A stretch of DNA of 64,000 nucleotides from Pristionchus mayeri (Eukaryota > Nematoda > Chromadorea > Rhabditida > Neodiplogasteridae): NCBI GenBank assembly GCA_036245805.1, contig BTRK01000003.1:43204044-43268043 (forward strand), given 5' to 3'. The position numbers and the translations under genes were made by a program. This document shows positions 11,011 through 23,100 of the stretch, piece after piece (the stretch's first letter is position 1; each line of letters opens with the position of its first letter). Under the pieces are notes generated by a model, which saw only the letters and a list, made by a program, of their open reading frames with translations, was not told the origin of the DNA and searched no databases.

Positions 11011-12348
11011 AAGTGCCTTTGGGAACCCTGCTAAGTATCTTTACAATTCCTATGTTTTTTATCAGTATTCAATTTTCCCCGAGTCCTTTGAGATTAGAGA
11101 TCATTGTTGAGGCATCCGCCTACAACTCTGCGTTCGCCCCTCACTTTCATCTTTGCGAGGTTTCCTCTCCCTCCTCCTCCTCCCTTCACCGAACAATTTC
11201 TGCGGAAACCCTCCATTTCTCCGCCCCGCTAATAAGGTGTGCCGAGCGCATCTGATTTTCGCACCCGAGAGGGGAGGAGAGCAAAAGTCGGGAAGGAGGA
11301 GTTGTAGTAGTTTTTTAGCCTATAGGCAACAAAACATTCTTCTCAATAGGTTCTGATCTTTGATGTCTTTACTTTGACCCTGTAAACACTTTCTAGCTTT
11401 AGCGTAGGCAAGCTTTAGAGTACCCGAATTTCGGGCTACAATGTTGAAATGGCCAATATCCTCGCTCCTCTTCTCTGATCTTTCTCTCTAAATCTCTCTC
11501 TCTCCCCCCTCTCTCCCCTCTCGCTCTTCCCTCTCTCGCCCTTCACTTGCAGTCCTCCTCTGCTCCTCCATCTATATCTCTACCCATCTCGCTTTCTCAT
11601 CAACTCTCTGCCTCTCAGCCCTCTCCTCCTTTCCCTCACTCTCTCTTAAAGATGTTCATAAGTGAAGTCAGCGGCCAATTTGTCCGACTCGCGCATATAT
11701 ACTTTTTATGCTCTTCCATCCTTCTTCCGATATGATCTCTTGCTCTCGATTTCTCTTCCCTTACTCTACTACTCAATCTAACTAGTGCATCGTAGTGAAG
11801 GTTTCGTGCAGAAATCTACTCCCGATTCCGCGCATCCCCCAATATCTCTTCCACTTCCGAGGCAATGATCTATTGCGCTCTCGTACTCTTCCCTTCCCTT
11901 AATCTACTGCTCTATCTTACTAGTAAGAATGATGTCATTTGAAATCGTCTCATTCCGCGCACTGCTATTCCCCTTCCGATGCCTATTCCGAAGGAATGAT
12001 CTATTCTTTCCGCTCGTCTTTCCATCATGTGAGAATATGTGCAAAGAGTTCCGACTTCTGTCCATGCCCTCTCTTCATGCACTAGCAAGGATGATTACCG
12101 TCCAATTCTCTTTCCCTCAAAATTCGTGCCATTTGTTCCTGCCAGCAAATGTGAGAAGATGTGCAAAGTTTTCTGACAACTTGATGGATGCCGTTGTTGT
12201 CTGGGGGAGAAATCCTCCCGGCGAATCCTTTGTTCTCCGCCTGCATAACTACGCGTGCTGAGAGAGGAGCAGGAAGTCGTGCATTATTCAAGTGCTGGAA
12301 GCTCCGTGTCTAATTCGCAAGAGAACATGTATACACGAGAGTGTGTTC
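11011..12348. other. Intergenic, pyrimidine-rich, no gene seen
   Basis: CT-rich DNA. Two diverged copies of a block containing CTCTTCCCTTnCTCTACT and ending in TCTAACTAGT or TCTTACTAGT lie at about 11735-11790 and 11875-11930. No splice-linked coding sequence recognised. Confidence 0.45.
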
Positions 12349-12441
12349 TAGGCACTAGGCGGATGAGAACTATGACGTCATGCCGCCTATGAGATATCAA
12401 AGGCGGCATGACCTCATACTTCTCATCCGATCCAGTACCGT
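12349..12441. mobile_element. Short CACTAGG..GACGTCATG MITE
   Basis: A palindromic element. The left half reads GGCGGATGAGAACTATGACG and the right half is its imperfect complement, joined by GCCGCCTATGAGATATCAAAG. The same family recurs at 23676, 34996, 35653, 36118, 40472, 45533, 47100, 48403 and 61750. Confidence 0.75.
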
Positions 12442-13386
12442 GCTCTCATTCTCGGCACTCTCTTCAAGCTCGACCCCCTGTAGAATGTCATGAGGGAAGG
12501 CTTGTGTTCAACTCCGAACACTTTGCCATCTTGCACAGTGGTTGATTTGACCAGCGTTCGCTCAGAAATGATTAAGCCGAAAGGATTAACTCAACTTTTT
12601 GATCCTTCGCCAGAGAATTTATTCTTTCCATCCCTCTCTCTGAACCCCCCGATCTATCGTTCCGGTAAGAGAGTATGAGAGGTGGAGAGAGCCAGACAAA
12701 TGTTTTTCGACAGCCTGATTTATGCTTTGCTGTCTGTTGTTGTGTAGGAGAGAATTTTGAGTGCAAGAATTCACTTCATTGCACCAGGTATTTTCGAGCC
12801 ATGGGCCCCGATCGGTGGAATATACCATCATAATTTAACAGGACCAGAATCTGTGTCTACCTCTTTTTTTATCTACTCTCTGGCATGGTAGCTTTATCTT
12901 GAAATCTCCTAATCTCCCCTTTGTTGCGTGCTGCTTTTGCAGCCCCCACCTACCCCTTGGGGAACAGGTCGGATGATATCTATTTCATCATACTGCTTGT
13001 GATATATTGAATACGGCATTGCGAAATGGCTCGCATCCGACCTAATGCCACCCCCCGGTGGAGACGTGTGGTTCTCGACTTCCCTGTTGTTTCCCCTCTC
13101 TCGGTTCACCGGAGATGAATAGGAAGACTCCCCATCATACGTCGCCCTCATTCGTCTGCCGGTCACTCATCGAGAGTACGACAGAGTAATGTTCTCGCTC
13201 TCTTCATTTCATACACTCTCTAGCCCTGTCTCTGTCTCTCCGATGAGAGAGCACGCGGAATGAAGAGGGTCAGACCATTCATCGTACACAATAGGCCAGA
13301 ATAGGCACAGGGAAATTTCTTGAATTCTCCGATAACGTCATCGCTGTCAATTCGAATTGAACTTTATCATCTATTTTGTTAGTTCT

Positions 13387-13421
13387 CCATTCTCCATTCT
13401 CCATTCTCCATTCTCCATTCT
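13387..13421. repeat. Tandem 7-mer array (TTCTCCA)
   Basis: About five tandem copies of TTCTCCA. Flanking sequence to 13800 is GC-richer than its surroundings and of unknown origin. Confidence 0.9.
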
Positions 13422-13809
13422 AGCGCTCGTGATGGGCGGTCGTCCCTGACCCCGCTCTTTTCCGACCTAGTTTGGGGAATCCTCTCCCGTCAGCTTGGGC
13501 AACCCGGAGAGTATCGCCTACTTGGTACACTTCAAGAGGAGGAGCACGGACGGATTCCCATCGTCTCGAATGATCTACCGTCAAGAAAGCCCCGCTGTCT
13601 GCGTTGTGAGTTACTAACCGGCGCAAGTCAGGTGTTCGGCGGCAGGATGATCTACTTCGATGCTCAACGGAGATCCGTCACGATCGTCCCTACAGTTGAC
13701 CAGAGAAGCCAAAGAAGATCCCATCCCTTGACCTAACGACGCTCTGAGACCGAAGATCCCCATTCCCTCCACACTGAAGTCACCCTCCTGCAGGACCATT
13801 GTGCCTGAC
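13422..13809. other. GC-rich unassigned block next to gap
   Basis: This stretch has fewer low-complexity runs and higher GC than the neighbouring DNA and abuts the assembly gap. Two minus-strand frames are open for 60-70 codons. I see no family motif, so they are not called. It could be the edge of a retroelement hidden by the gap. Confidence 0.3.
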
Positions 13810-14309
13810 NNNNNNNNNNNNNNNNNNNNNNNNNNNNNNNNNNNNNNNNNNNNNNNNNNNNNNNNNNNNNNNNNNNNNNNNNNNNNNNNNNNNNNNNNNN
13901 NNNNNNNNNNNNNNNNNNNNNNNNNNNNNNNNNNNNNNNNNNNNNNNNNNNNNNNNNNNNNNNNNNNNNNNNNNNNNNNNNNNNNNNNNNNNNNNNNNNN
14001 NNNNNNNNNNNNNNNNNNNNNNNNNNNNNNNNNNNNNNNNNNNNNNNNNNNNNNNNNNNNNNNNNNNNNNNNNNNNNNNNNNNNNNNNNNNNNNNNNNNN
14101 NNNNNNNNNNNNNNNNNNNNNNNNNNNNNNNNNNNNNNNNNNNNNNNNNNNNNNNNNNNNNNNNNNNNNNNNNNNNNNNNNNNNNNNNNNNNNNNNNNNN
14201 NNNNNNNNNNNNNNNNNNNNNNNNNNNNNNNNNNNNNNNNNNNNNNNNNNNNNNNNNNNNNNNNNNNNNNNNNNNNNNNNNNNNNNNNNNNNNNNNNNNN
14301 NNNNNNNNN
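13810..14309. other. Assembly gap (500 N)
   Basis: Exactly 500 N characters, a round number typical of a scaffolding placeholder, so the true length is unknown. Confidence 0.99.
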
Positions 14310-15080
14310 GTCTACTTGGCTTCGAAGTTCGATCATTTTGTTTCTCATGTGTCGCATGATGAGGCTAAGAATCCATGTTCCAGTTCACTTCCGGTATATT
14401 CCCATTTGCTCTAGTACGCGAGAAATTATCACGCTGCGATCATTTTGCTACTCGTGGGAATCCCGTAATGAGGCTGAAGAGCAACGGAAAGTGTAGCGGG
14501 GGAGTGAAGTAATTGCTTATTATATTGTATCCCCTAGTACGTAAAGAATGACTTGGCTTCAATCATTTTGTTTCAAATGGGAGTTGCATGATGATGATGA
14601 TGATGGAGAGGATGGGGGAAGAACGGGGGGGAGGGGGGTGTACTAGGGGAGGAAGTAATGGGGGCGCGTCTTACAAACTATGTTGTCCAGCTCATTGCAA
14701 GTAGGTTCTCATATATCCTAGTACACAAAGAATGACTTGACTTCGAAGTTCGATCATTTTGCTCCTCACGGGGATGAAGATGGTAGAGCGTAGGGTTTCA
14801 ATTTTCAGATGATTTAGGCTCATTTTCGGATACTTTTCAGGTGCGCTAGATTATGAGTGTCTCCCATTTGCATGCTCTCTCGCTCTCTCTGACCTAAGAG
14901 ACTGTAACAAAACCTTTAGAGACAGACTCCTCCCCGGAGTGAGGGAGAGGAAATGATGAGGGCGAGCGTTCATTGCAAATTAAAATTCCTATATCCCTCC
15001 AGTAGATTCATATGCGACCTACTTGCCGAATAACGGTTTCTTTGCTATCATTTTGCTCCTCATTAGAGTCGCCTGATGAT
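14310..15080. repeat. Degenerate tandem repeats (AAGAATGACTTGGCTTC)
   Basis: The block CTAGTACnnAAAGAATGACTT, followed by a GATCATTTTGnT-type motif and then a GATGATGA run, recurs near 14310, 14425, 14535, 14718 and 15010 with decay. The spacing is irregular (about 100-290 bp). No coding sequence is evident. Confidence 0.55.
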
Positions 15081-17947
15081 GAGGACTCCTCATTGAGGAG
15101 GAGAAAGGACGGGAAGTTGACTGGGGAGGAAGTGATGAGGGCGAGTGTTCATTGCTCTCTAACGAGCAGCTAGTTGCAAAACAGAGAGCGCCCAAGTGCT
15201 CATCTCGTTATTGAATGGGGTCGCATCAACAACGCAATTGTTCTACGAGGGGAAGGGAAGAAGAAGGTCTTCGTAGTCCCAGATGCCTGGTAGGCAATGC
15301 CCACTGTGCTTGAGAGTCATCCGAAGGAAGAGATTTAAATATGCGCATGGGTTCAACGTCTAGGAAGTACGAGAGTCTACTGCGTTCCCTTTTCCTCACG
15401 CCCTTTAGCATATCGCTTTCCTTCCACCGGTAGTGACGGAGGTAGTTGTTCCCAAGGAGAGGTGGAGGGACGTCGACCCCCTTCCTCCTTCCTCCTCTCC
15501 CTCTCTTCCTCTTCCTCCTCCCCTCCTCCTTCCTCCACCGTCTCTACTCCTCCTCCTATTCCATCCCCCTCCTCCCTTCTCCTCCTCCTCCTCCTCTCCT
15601 CCCTCCTACCCTTCTACCCTCCCGTCCCTCCCGCCCCAACTCCTTTCCATTGTCGTCCGGGGGGAGAATTCCTCCGCGTGTGCTCCCGAATGACTCAATG
15701 CGCTTCTATCTCTCTCTCTCCTCCTCCCCCTTTGTCAATCCCGCATTCACACGCTGTCTAGGTGGCATTTCCTCTCCATTTCCCATTGTCTTTCTCAGAC
15801 GAGACAACACATGAAAAGAGTAGCGCAAGAGAATCTGGGCTGCACAGGCCTCTCTCTTCCCGCTCTCTCTGCATCTCTCTTCCTCCTTCTCCCCTCGTTT
15901 TCCCAGTGTGTAACCCCTCTCCATTGATCAAGTAAGACGTTTTTGTGCCGGGAAATGGTCGGTGGCGGTTCCTGGCCCTGCTTATTATCTCGTCTCTTTG
16001 TTGTCGAAGCTGTGGACGTGCCTCCTACTTCCCAATACCAATCAGTCTTCCATTCCCGTTCTGTAGGCTCGTTTGTCTGACTATTTCCGTTGCATTCGCA
16101 CTCAATTTCGCAATTCGGGTCCGCATGTCTTCGTTTTACAAGCTCTCGCGGCTCGACCGGTAGAAGATACAGTGGTATCATTTCTCGAATTCCATTGACA
16201 CTTGTTTGAGGAAATTTTGACTCGCAAATTCCTATGTGCGAACTCTCTTCCTCTCAAAGCTTTACCTGCATACGTGTGAAAACATTATTGTTACTACTGC
16301 TATTGTTGATGCGTTTGCAATCCCATTGTTACCATGAGATACGTGCTGTGAAAGCATTTCAATACGGTTTCCAGTGATACTGAGAGAAAAAAGAGTTCGC
16401 TGTTGGTAGTATTGCCAATATGTTCATTCGGCAGCCCCTCTTTTCGCGCAAACTCTCAACGTAGTAGGTCGGAGATGTGTAAAAGTACTCTTCTCCAATA
16501 ATCTCGCAGAAGGACTTGGTGTGCAAATGCATTGCGGTAACGCTGTTTGGGTTACCTTCCGAATCGTTAGTTTCAAGTTTTTCTTCATTCGTTCATTCTT
16601 CACATCCCTTCTTCATCGCACTCTTTCGTAATCAGTGCAAGAAATCACGAGCTAGAATCATGTTAAGTTTGTTACTCTTCGAATCACGGGTTGCCTACAC
16701 ATCTCATAAATCATAGAGACGAGAGAGCACGCGAAATGGAGAGAGTCAGCACTCTCTCTGTTCCGCTTGATCTCTTGTCTTCGTGACCGGTGTGTTTGAG
16801 ACTTCATTGGAGAGAGCTTTTTTCTTCATTAGTTCACTCGTTCACTTATCACTCTCTCTCTATTCATCTCGTTCTTCCTTAGTCATATTGTCAACTTTGC
16901 AAGCAAAGTATCTGTTGCTTCTGATACTCTTCGATCTCTAGTCTTGGCTACGCCCCTCACCGATAGAAGGAGTTACGAGTTACCGCCGCTACTTCATTCG
17001 TCCATTTATCACTCTCTTCATTCATCACGCTCTTGTTTAGTCAGATCGCTAATGTTACTCTTCGAATCTATTCTTGCCTACACCTCTCACCGACGGAGGT
17101 AATCACGAGTTACCTACCGCCCATTCATCTGCGAGAGAGGGGGGGGGGTCGAGAAGTCACTCCTGATGATTCTGACTAACCTCACTTATGATAGGCTGCT
17201 GCCCGAAATGCGTAACCACTCGTGTTCTTCCAAACGACTCCACCAAGAATTCCAAGCAGTCACTCAATCAATAATAAGAATCACGGAGCATCCCTTGTTG
17301 AGTACCACGAGTAGTCACGAGTTGCCGCCTCTACCGCCCCATTCATCTGGCCGAGAAGTCCTTCCCCTCCTGCCTCCTCTTTCATCATTCACTGCCCATC
17401 CATTGTCCTGCTTCCCCCCTTGTTTTCTCCTCGCCCCACTCTCCCTACTCTTCCTCCTTCTCCCTCCTCACCACTCCCTCTCCCTGGCAATAAGTATATG
17501 TCTTGGGCGAGGGGGGATGGTCCGACTCGTGGCATTCTTGCTTCTTCTTTGCGGATCTCCCACTTAGGGTGATTGTCTGAATCTCTCGATATTGCGTGCT
17601 CTCTCATCCTCTCTATGCAACGAGAGAGCATGGAAAGGGTTAGCGCTAGGTCTTTTCACATGAAATGTGTACAATGCAGAGTCTTCGGAATAGTAGCTTC
17701 ATCATAAATCTTATCATAGAGTTTTGGCTTACATTGTTCCCTGTTCTCATGCTTTTCTTTCTTCTCTACTCTCGATTTTGCTCTGCCATGATATTCCATT
17801 GGATTGTGGAGAATTCGACCGCTAATTGTTTCATTTTGCGTTTACGAGAGGACGTTAACAACAGAGAGAATTCGCGTACATTCCCCGACATTCCTCGATA
17901 GACGCGGTCGCCACCTGTACAGCGGATACATTCAGGCTATTCCACAC
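15081..17947. other. Intergenic, pyrimidine-rich, no gene seen
   Basis: Contains a strong polypyrimidine tract at about 15477-15640. Diverged repeats around 16715-17110 carry CTCACCGACGGAGGTAATCA-type blocks twice, and a decayed palindromic MITE lies near 17572-17640. Several long open frames here come only from the CT bias. No gene supported. Confidence 0.45.
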
Positions 17948-18107
17948 TAGGGTTCCGGAATTGGGCGTAATTGGGCTTCTTTTGAATCATTTTCAGATAT
18001 GTTTCATGTGCTCTATGTATGAGTACTCTGTATTGCACATGAAACATATCCGAAAATGATTCAAAAGATGCCCAATTACGCCCAATTCCGGAACCCTATT
18101 CACACTC
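17948..18107. mobile_element. Near-perfect foldback MITE
   Basis: Arms of about 70 nt are reverse complements. The left end is TAGGGTTCCGGAATTGGGCG, and the inner part contains GAATCATTTTCAGATATG. The spacer is about 20 nt. The inner part is shared with 2217-2350. Confidence 0.85.
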
Positions 18108-18426
18108 TGAGTGGACAGTGAAGAGTCTTCTGGGTCATAGCCTCATCATAAATCTTCAGAGAGAGAGAGTGCACGGAGCAGAGTCCCCGAGACATTCCAC
18201 GATAGACGCGATCGAGTAGGGCACCTGTTGGCGTTTCGAATTTCGCCCACTTTCTCCCTGCCCTCCTCCTGCCCAAATATCAGAGAACGATCGTCTGATC
18301 CTCTCCAGTATCCACACTCTCTCGCTCTGTCTGACCGACGAGAGATCAGGGTAACCCGAGAGAGTCTACCTCTCCATCTCGCCTCTTGATTTGGATTCGA
18401 GAAGTGACCCTCGAGATGAGAGAGAG

Positions 18427-18462
<36 letters not shown>

Positions 18463-19252
18463 GGTGAAGCGAAATGAGTGGTTTTCAGTTTCAATTTTCC
18501 CTTGCCCCTAATCCGCCCGCGCAATTTTTGCCAGAGTACAAGTCAGACACTGCTTAGTGTTTCCTTATTTTTAGCTTGTCTCTCCATAAATTACTCACCA
18601 AGCGCACACAGCACAGGCTTTTAGCCTCAGGAATTAGCCTCGTTGATAACCTCAGGACAGACTGAACGTTGAATTGTCGCGGGGGTAGCGAACCCCGCCA
18701 ACAGAACTCTTCTCATTTCATTCATTCGACTCTGCTCTTCCACAATGATCATTTAGCAGTGTATCGCGTTAATTGCTTCCATTTCGCTGTCTTATCGTTG
18801 AACGAGCGTGCTCCGATAATTAGAATCGGTGTCGAAACTAGGGAAGACTCTCTTCATTCTGCGTGCTCTCTCGCTTCTATGGCAAGTGATAGAGAAGGCA
18901 GAATTAAGATAATCATTTCTTGCTAAGCATTCCCCTCTAGGAGAAACAGAAGTGGCAATGGAAGAATAGCTGCGGCATTAGTAGGCGTAATTGAGAAGGA
19001 GAAAGCTAATCAAGGGAGAGTGAATCATGAACGTGCTTATTCAATCTCACTCTCTGTATTGGTGATTATTGCTTCTCGTGAAGTGTGACAAGCATGCAAT
19101 TTTAACGTGTAAAACGTGCAATTTTGCCTGCCAATCCGAGTCTAGACGGGAAATTGACAGCGCATCATTTCTTTTTTTTCGTTGTTTTATCGCATCAGGC
19201 GATTACGCTCAGGTCAATGTGCTGTAGTCTTCATAGGCTGTACTCTACTAAC
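18108..19252. other. Intergenic, no gene seen
   Basis: Includes a decayed palindromic MITE (about 18290-18370) and a GA microsatellite (18421-18459). No exon series recognised. Confidence 0.5.
18421..18459. repeat. GA microsatellite
   Basis: An almost pure (GA)n run of roughly 38 bp with one interruption. Confidence 0.9.
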
Positions 19253-19413
19253 GGCACTAGGTCGGATTAGAACCGTTGGATGAGAACCAAAAAAGTGCCC
19301 TCCTCCATCATGTTCACAGTAGGTTTCCAAAATGTCAAAAATGCTTCTGAGAAAATGCTACAGAAGGGTCATTTTTTGGTTTTCATCCGACGGTTCTCAT
19401 CCGGCGTCGTGCC
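19253..19413. mobile_element. Long GGCACTAGGTCGGAT MITE with short TSD
   Basis: Terminal inverted repeats start GGCACTAGGTCGGATnAGAA. The flanks read CTACTAAC on the left and CTACTAAT on the right, an 8-bp direct repeat with one mismatch. The internal block matches 10818-10982. Confidence 0.75.
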
Positions 19414-19754
19414 CTACTAATAGGTAGAGTTCGTAATTGGAGTGCGGAAGAAATACTTTCCCAAATTGCTAACTCTAGTCCGATGACTCTCCAGAAAATG
19501 AAAGCGCATCACTTCTGCACTGCCCTTTGCAGCAACCAGCCAATTTTTCCGGTTGATTTCCAATAATAGATCGAGCTCATTAGTCATTGGCTCTGGGGAT
19601 TTACGAATGCAGATTGTTATCTCATCTTCTGTAATCTCATCATTTTTCGCACTCTCTAGCAACTCGACCGGCCGAGAGAGAGAGAGAGAGACTCTAATCT
19701 TCAGCTTCAGTGTAGGCGTAATTGCGAACAGCCTTATCTAGGGACGAATCCAGC

Positions 19755-19843
19755 TATCGTCTGACTCTCTTCAGTTTGCACGCTCTCTCGTCTCTCTGAC
19801 CCGCGAGAGAGCGTGCAAACTGAAGAGAGTCAGACGATAGCTC
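19755..19843. mobile_element. Near-perfect palindromic MITE
   Basis: Starts ATCGTCTGACTCTCTTCAGT and ends with its complement, with a centre reading CTCTCTGACCCGCGAGAGAG. It is the best-preserved copy of the family at 7740-7824. Confidence 0.8.
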
Positions 19844-20160
19844 GCCGAATCCGTAACTCATCGTGAAAGTGCTTCTTTAATTTCGATGTTTATGGACGTT
19901 CTCACGTAAACGTAGCTAACTTGCTCTGTTTTTCTCCAGGTCCCGCGTCAAGTATTTACAAGAACACCTTGCAAATACCTTCGTAGTTTGCCTCTCAAAG
20001 AGTATATGTATTTCCCCGAATGCCGAACGCTATTTTGTAGTCTTCCTGCGTGCGAGATTTCACACGCTGTTCGCATTTTTCGAGGCTTCGTTTCTATTCT
20101 TGTCGAGATTCATTGATAAAGCATACAGGGGATACAGTAACCCTTGTCGATTGCAGGTCC

Positions 20161-23100
20161 ATGAAACTCGAGAAATTCGCGATCGAGTTAGACAACAGCG
20201 AGAATGCGTACTTCGCCGGGCAGGAGGTGTCGGAAAGGTGGGATTTTCGAGTCTGAATAATCAGAAGAAATCTTCGCAAGAATTGACTTTGATCGTCCTG
20301 CGTGCTCTATAACAAGAGTTCGAGAAACGATACCACGCTCTTTTCAGTTTACACACTCTCTAGGCCGGTCGATCGGCGAGAGAGTGTGTAGAATGAAGAG
20401 AGCGTGGTATCGTTTCTCGAACTCTATCTATAACCCGTCCGGCTAGTGGGTAAGCAGAAGGAAGATATGGATGGTTAAGGTGCAAAAGCGTACACCAAAA
20501 TAGATATACTGGTCCGACGATAAAATACTGGTCCCAAAATAGAAATACTGGTCCTGATATATACTGGTCCGGAATATACTGGTCCGAAATATGGGATGTA
20601 AAAATACTGGTCCCTAGATAAATATACTGGTCCCTGGTTTTGAAAAATACTGGTCCCTAAAAATATGAAAAAATACTGGTCCCAATCAGTAATATGTTTT
20701 TATTTGATATTTTAGTTTACATTTCTGATACGTATTCTTTTATCGATCAATATTTATTGTTAAAATAATATGGATGCGTATATAACAATGTTGATCTGCT
20801 CATCATCTTCGTCTTCATAATCAGGAAATCCAGATCATTCTTCATCTTCGTCCAACTGGGATAGATCGTCATCATCAGGGTCATGCAAAGCGAATTCCGT
20901 TATCAGATTATTCAGACATTTGTTGTTCTTGTAGAATCGAATAAACATGTACTGGGATAGGTACGGTGGCAGATCCTCTGTTTTGAGGGAAGTCGCTTTC
21001 TTGATCATCTTCTTCGCTGCTCCCCATCAGTAGAGGCCACGAAATGGAACGACATGAAGAAGTCTTTCATGGACGCTTCTAGAGCTGGCCCGAATCGTGC
21101 GAGTCTCCTACTATCATATGTACTTCATCGAACCTATCTCAAACCGTTCAATCCATTTTTGTACGGTTTGACTCTGTACGATCCTTCTGACAAAACTCTT
21201 TTCTGACTTGATTCATTCACACTGACCATTCATTCACAATAGAACGTTCCTTCTCTGTAAATTAAATTCCTTGTTCAATATTTGTAATTTTCAATGAATA
21301 TAAACATTAAAAAAAACAATGAAAACACAGGAAACATGCATAAAAATCAAGGACCAGTATATTTTCAAGATTGGGACCAGTATATTTATGTTAGATATTT
21401 GGGACCAGTATATTTTCAAAAATTGGGACCAGTATATTTATATGGGGACCAGTATATATATGGGTCCGAGCGGGACCAGTATTTTTATTTTGGGACCAGT
21501 ATATCTTCACGGACCAGTATATCTATTTTGGTGTACGCTTTTGCACCTTAACCGGGAGATTTTAGAAGTCTATGCTATGAAATATGCAAATTTGCAGATC
21601 GTCATCGATGCTCCAGAGCCGAAGAAGATCAATGAGATCCTGCTGGAGTTGAAGGTACGGAAAAGAGATAAATAAACGGACTCTTTTCGCCTTATTGATC
21701 TTTGATAATTGTGTCTTCACATTTGATCTCGATAAAGTGCGCTCCTCTTCTCATCTCAATGCCGGTCGAGCGATAGTGGAAAAGTGGAAAGGGTGGGAAG
21801 AAGGACTTTTGTACGAAGTAGCAGAGGATTGCCCGGAGATTTCTTGTTCATTCCCAGGAGTATTGGATGGAACAGATGTCGGCTGCTAAGCATGGGAAAG
21901 AAGTCGTTTCTAGTGGCGGTTTATTGTTCTCTTTTTTATTGGAAGGGTGCAGGGAAATGCGCCTGAGTGATCTATGGGATTCAGTTGAATGCTTCTTCCG
22001 AGGCCCAGATGGGTCAGTGTGGTGATTCATCATCTATTTCTCAGTGATTGACATGGCTTAGGAATTGGGTTTCGTGAAAGAATACTCCTTACATTTAAAA
22101 AAAAACAGAATACCTTACGGGTCGACCCCTGGTAGTGAACAGCTTAGGTTCCCAAGCTGAAGGAAGGGAAATGTGGGAAAATGACTGTAGCTATTCTGGT
22201 CAATTCTCCTGATTCAGGGTCGATGCCGGACATCTTGGACGAAGCACTCGGGCAAGTCGAGAAGCACTGCAATAGCAGGTAGACACTGTCGTTTCCGATT
22301 TTAGGTCGACCTTAGGGTAGGTTTCTGAATTCTAGCACACGTCCGTCTTTTACTATCACACTTTTTTCCAATTGTCACGTGTTGTCAGAATCGTCTGAAA
22401 ATAGGACATCTAGTACTATTGTTCTTCGTGCCACTGCTATAGCCCACGCAAATCAAGGCGGTGAATGATTCATGCACTCAAAGAAGCGAGAAACAAATAA
22501 GGTGCTCTTCATCATCAAAGGTTGTCGAGATTCTCAAGATGACTCAACCACTTTCACAAGAAAACTCTTCATTTCTTATTACTCACTTGTCTCTTTCCAA
22601 TCATCCAGAGTGCTATGAAGAGGACAAAGATCTCCTCATTACCATCGTCATGATTTATCCATGAATCTGGGCCCAATGAATGATTCAATTCCTACTCGTA
22701 TCGGGGTCCCTTCCACAACCTCTCCCCTATTCATGCATGCATCTCGTTCATTAAAAAGGGGAGAGTGTCTAAAAAGAAGAGCAGAGCACTCATGAAGAGA
22801 TCCGTTTCTTGAACACCTTTTTGAGATCTCACTTCCGTCGAAAATCAATGAGGGAATGAATAATCTAATGACAAGAGTCCTCTTTCTCTTCCAGTGCTCT
22901 CTAACACAAATTCTCTTCTATTCTGAGTAGGCTATTCATACATCTCGTTCATTAGACAAAGAAAAAGAGCAAAATATTCTCAAAGAGAGCGAGGTCATTC
23001 TGCTCTTCCAGTGAACCCTACTTCCTCGAGCAACTCAATACGATGTACACGCACAAGTTCACGCAGGAAGACGGGAAGGTTAGAAGAATTTTCATTCCCG

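Noticed and set aside
13614..14496. Long frames crossing the assembly gap
   Set aside because: Most of their length is undetermined sequence, so they carry no coding information.
15433..15814. Overlapping open frames of 86-122 codons in a CT-rich tract
   Set aside because: They are open in all three frames only because the strand is almost pure pyrimidine; the proteins are Ser/Pro/Leu runs without splice signals.
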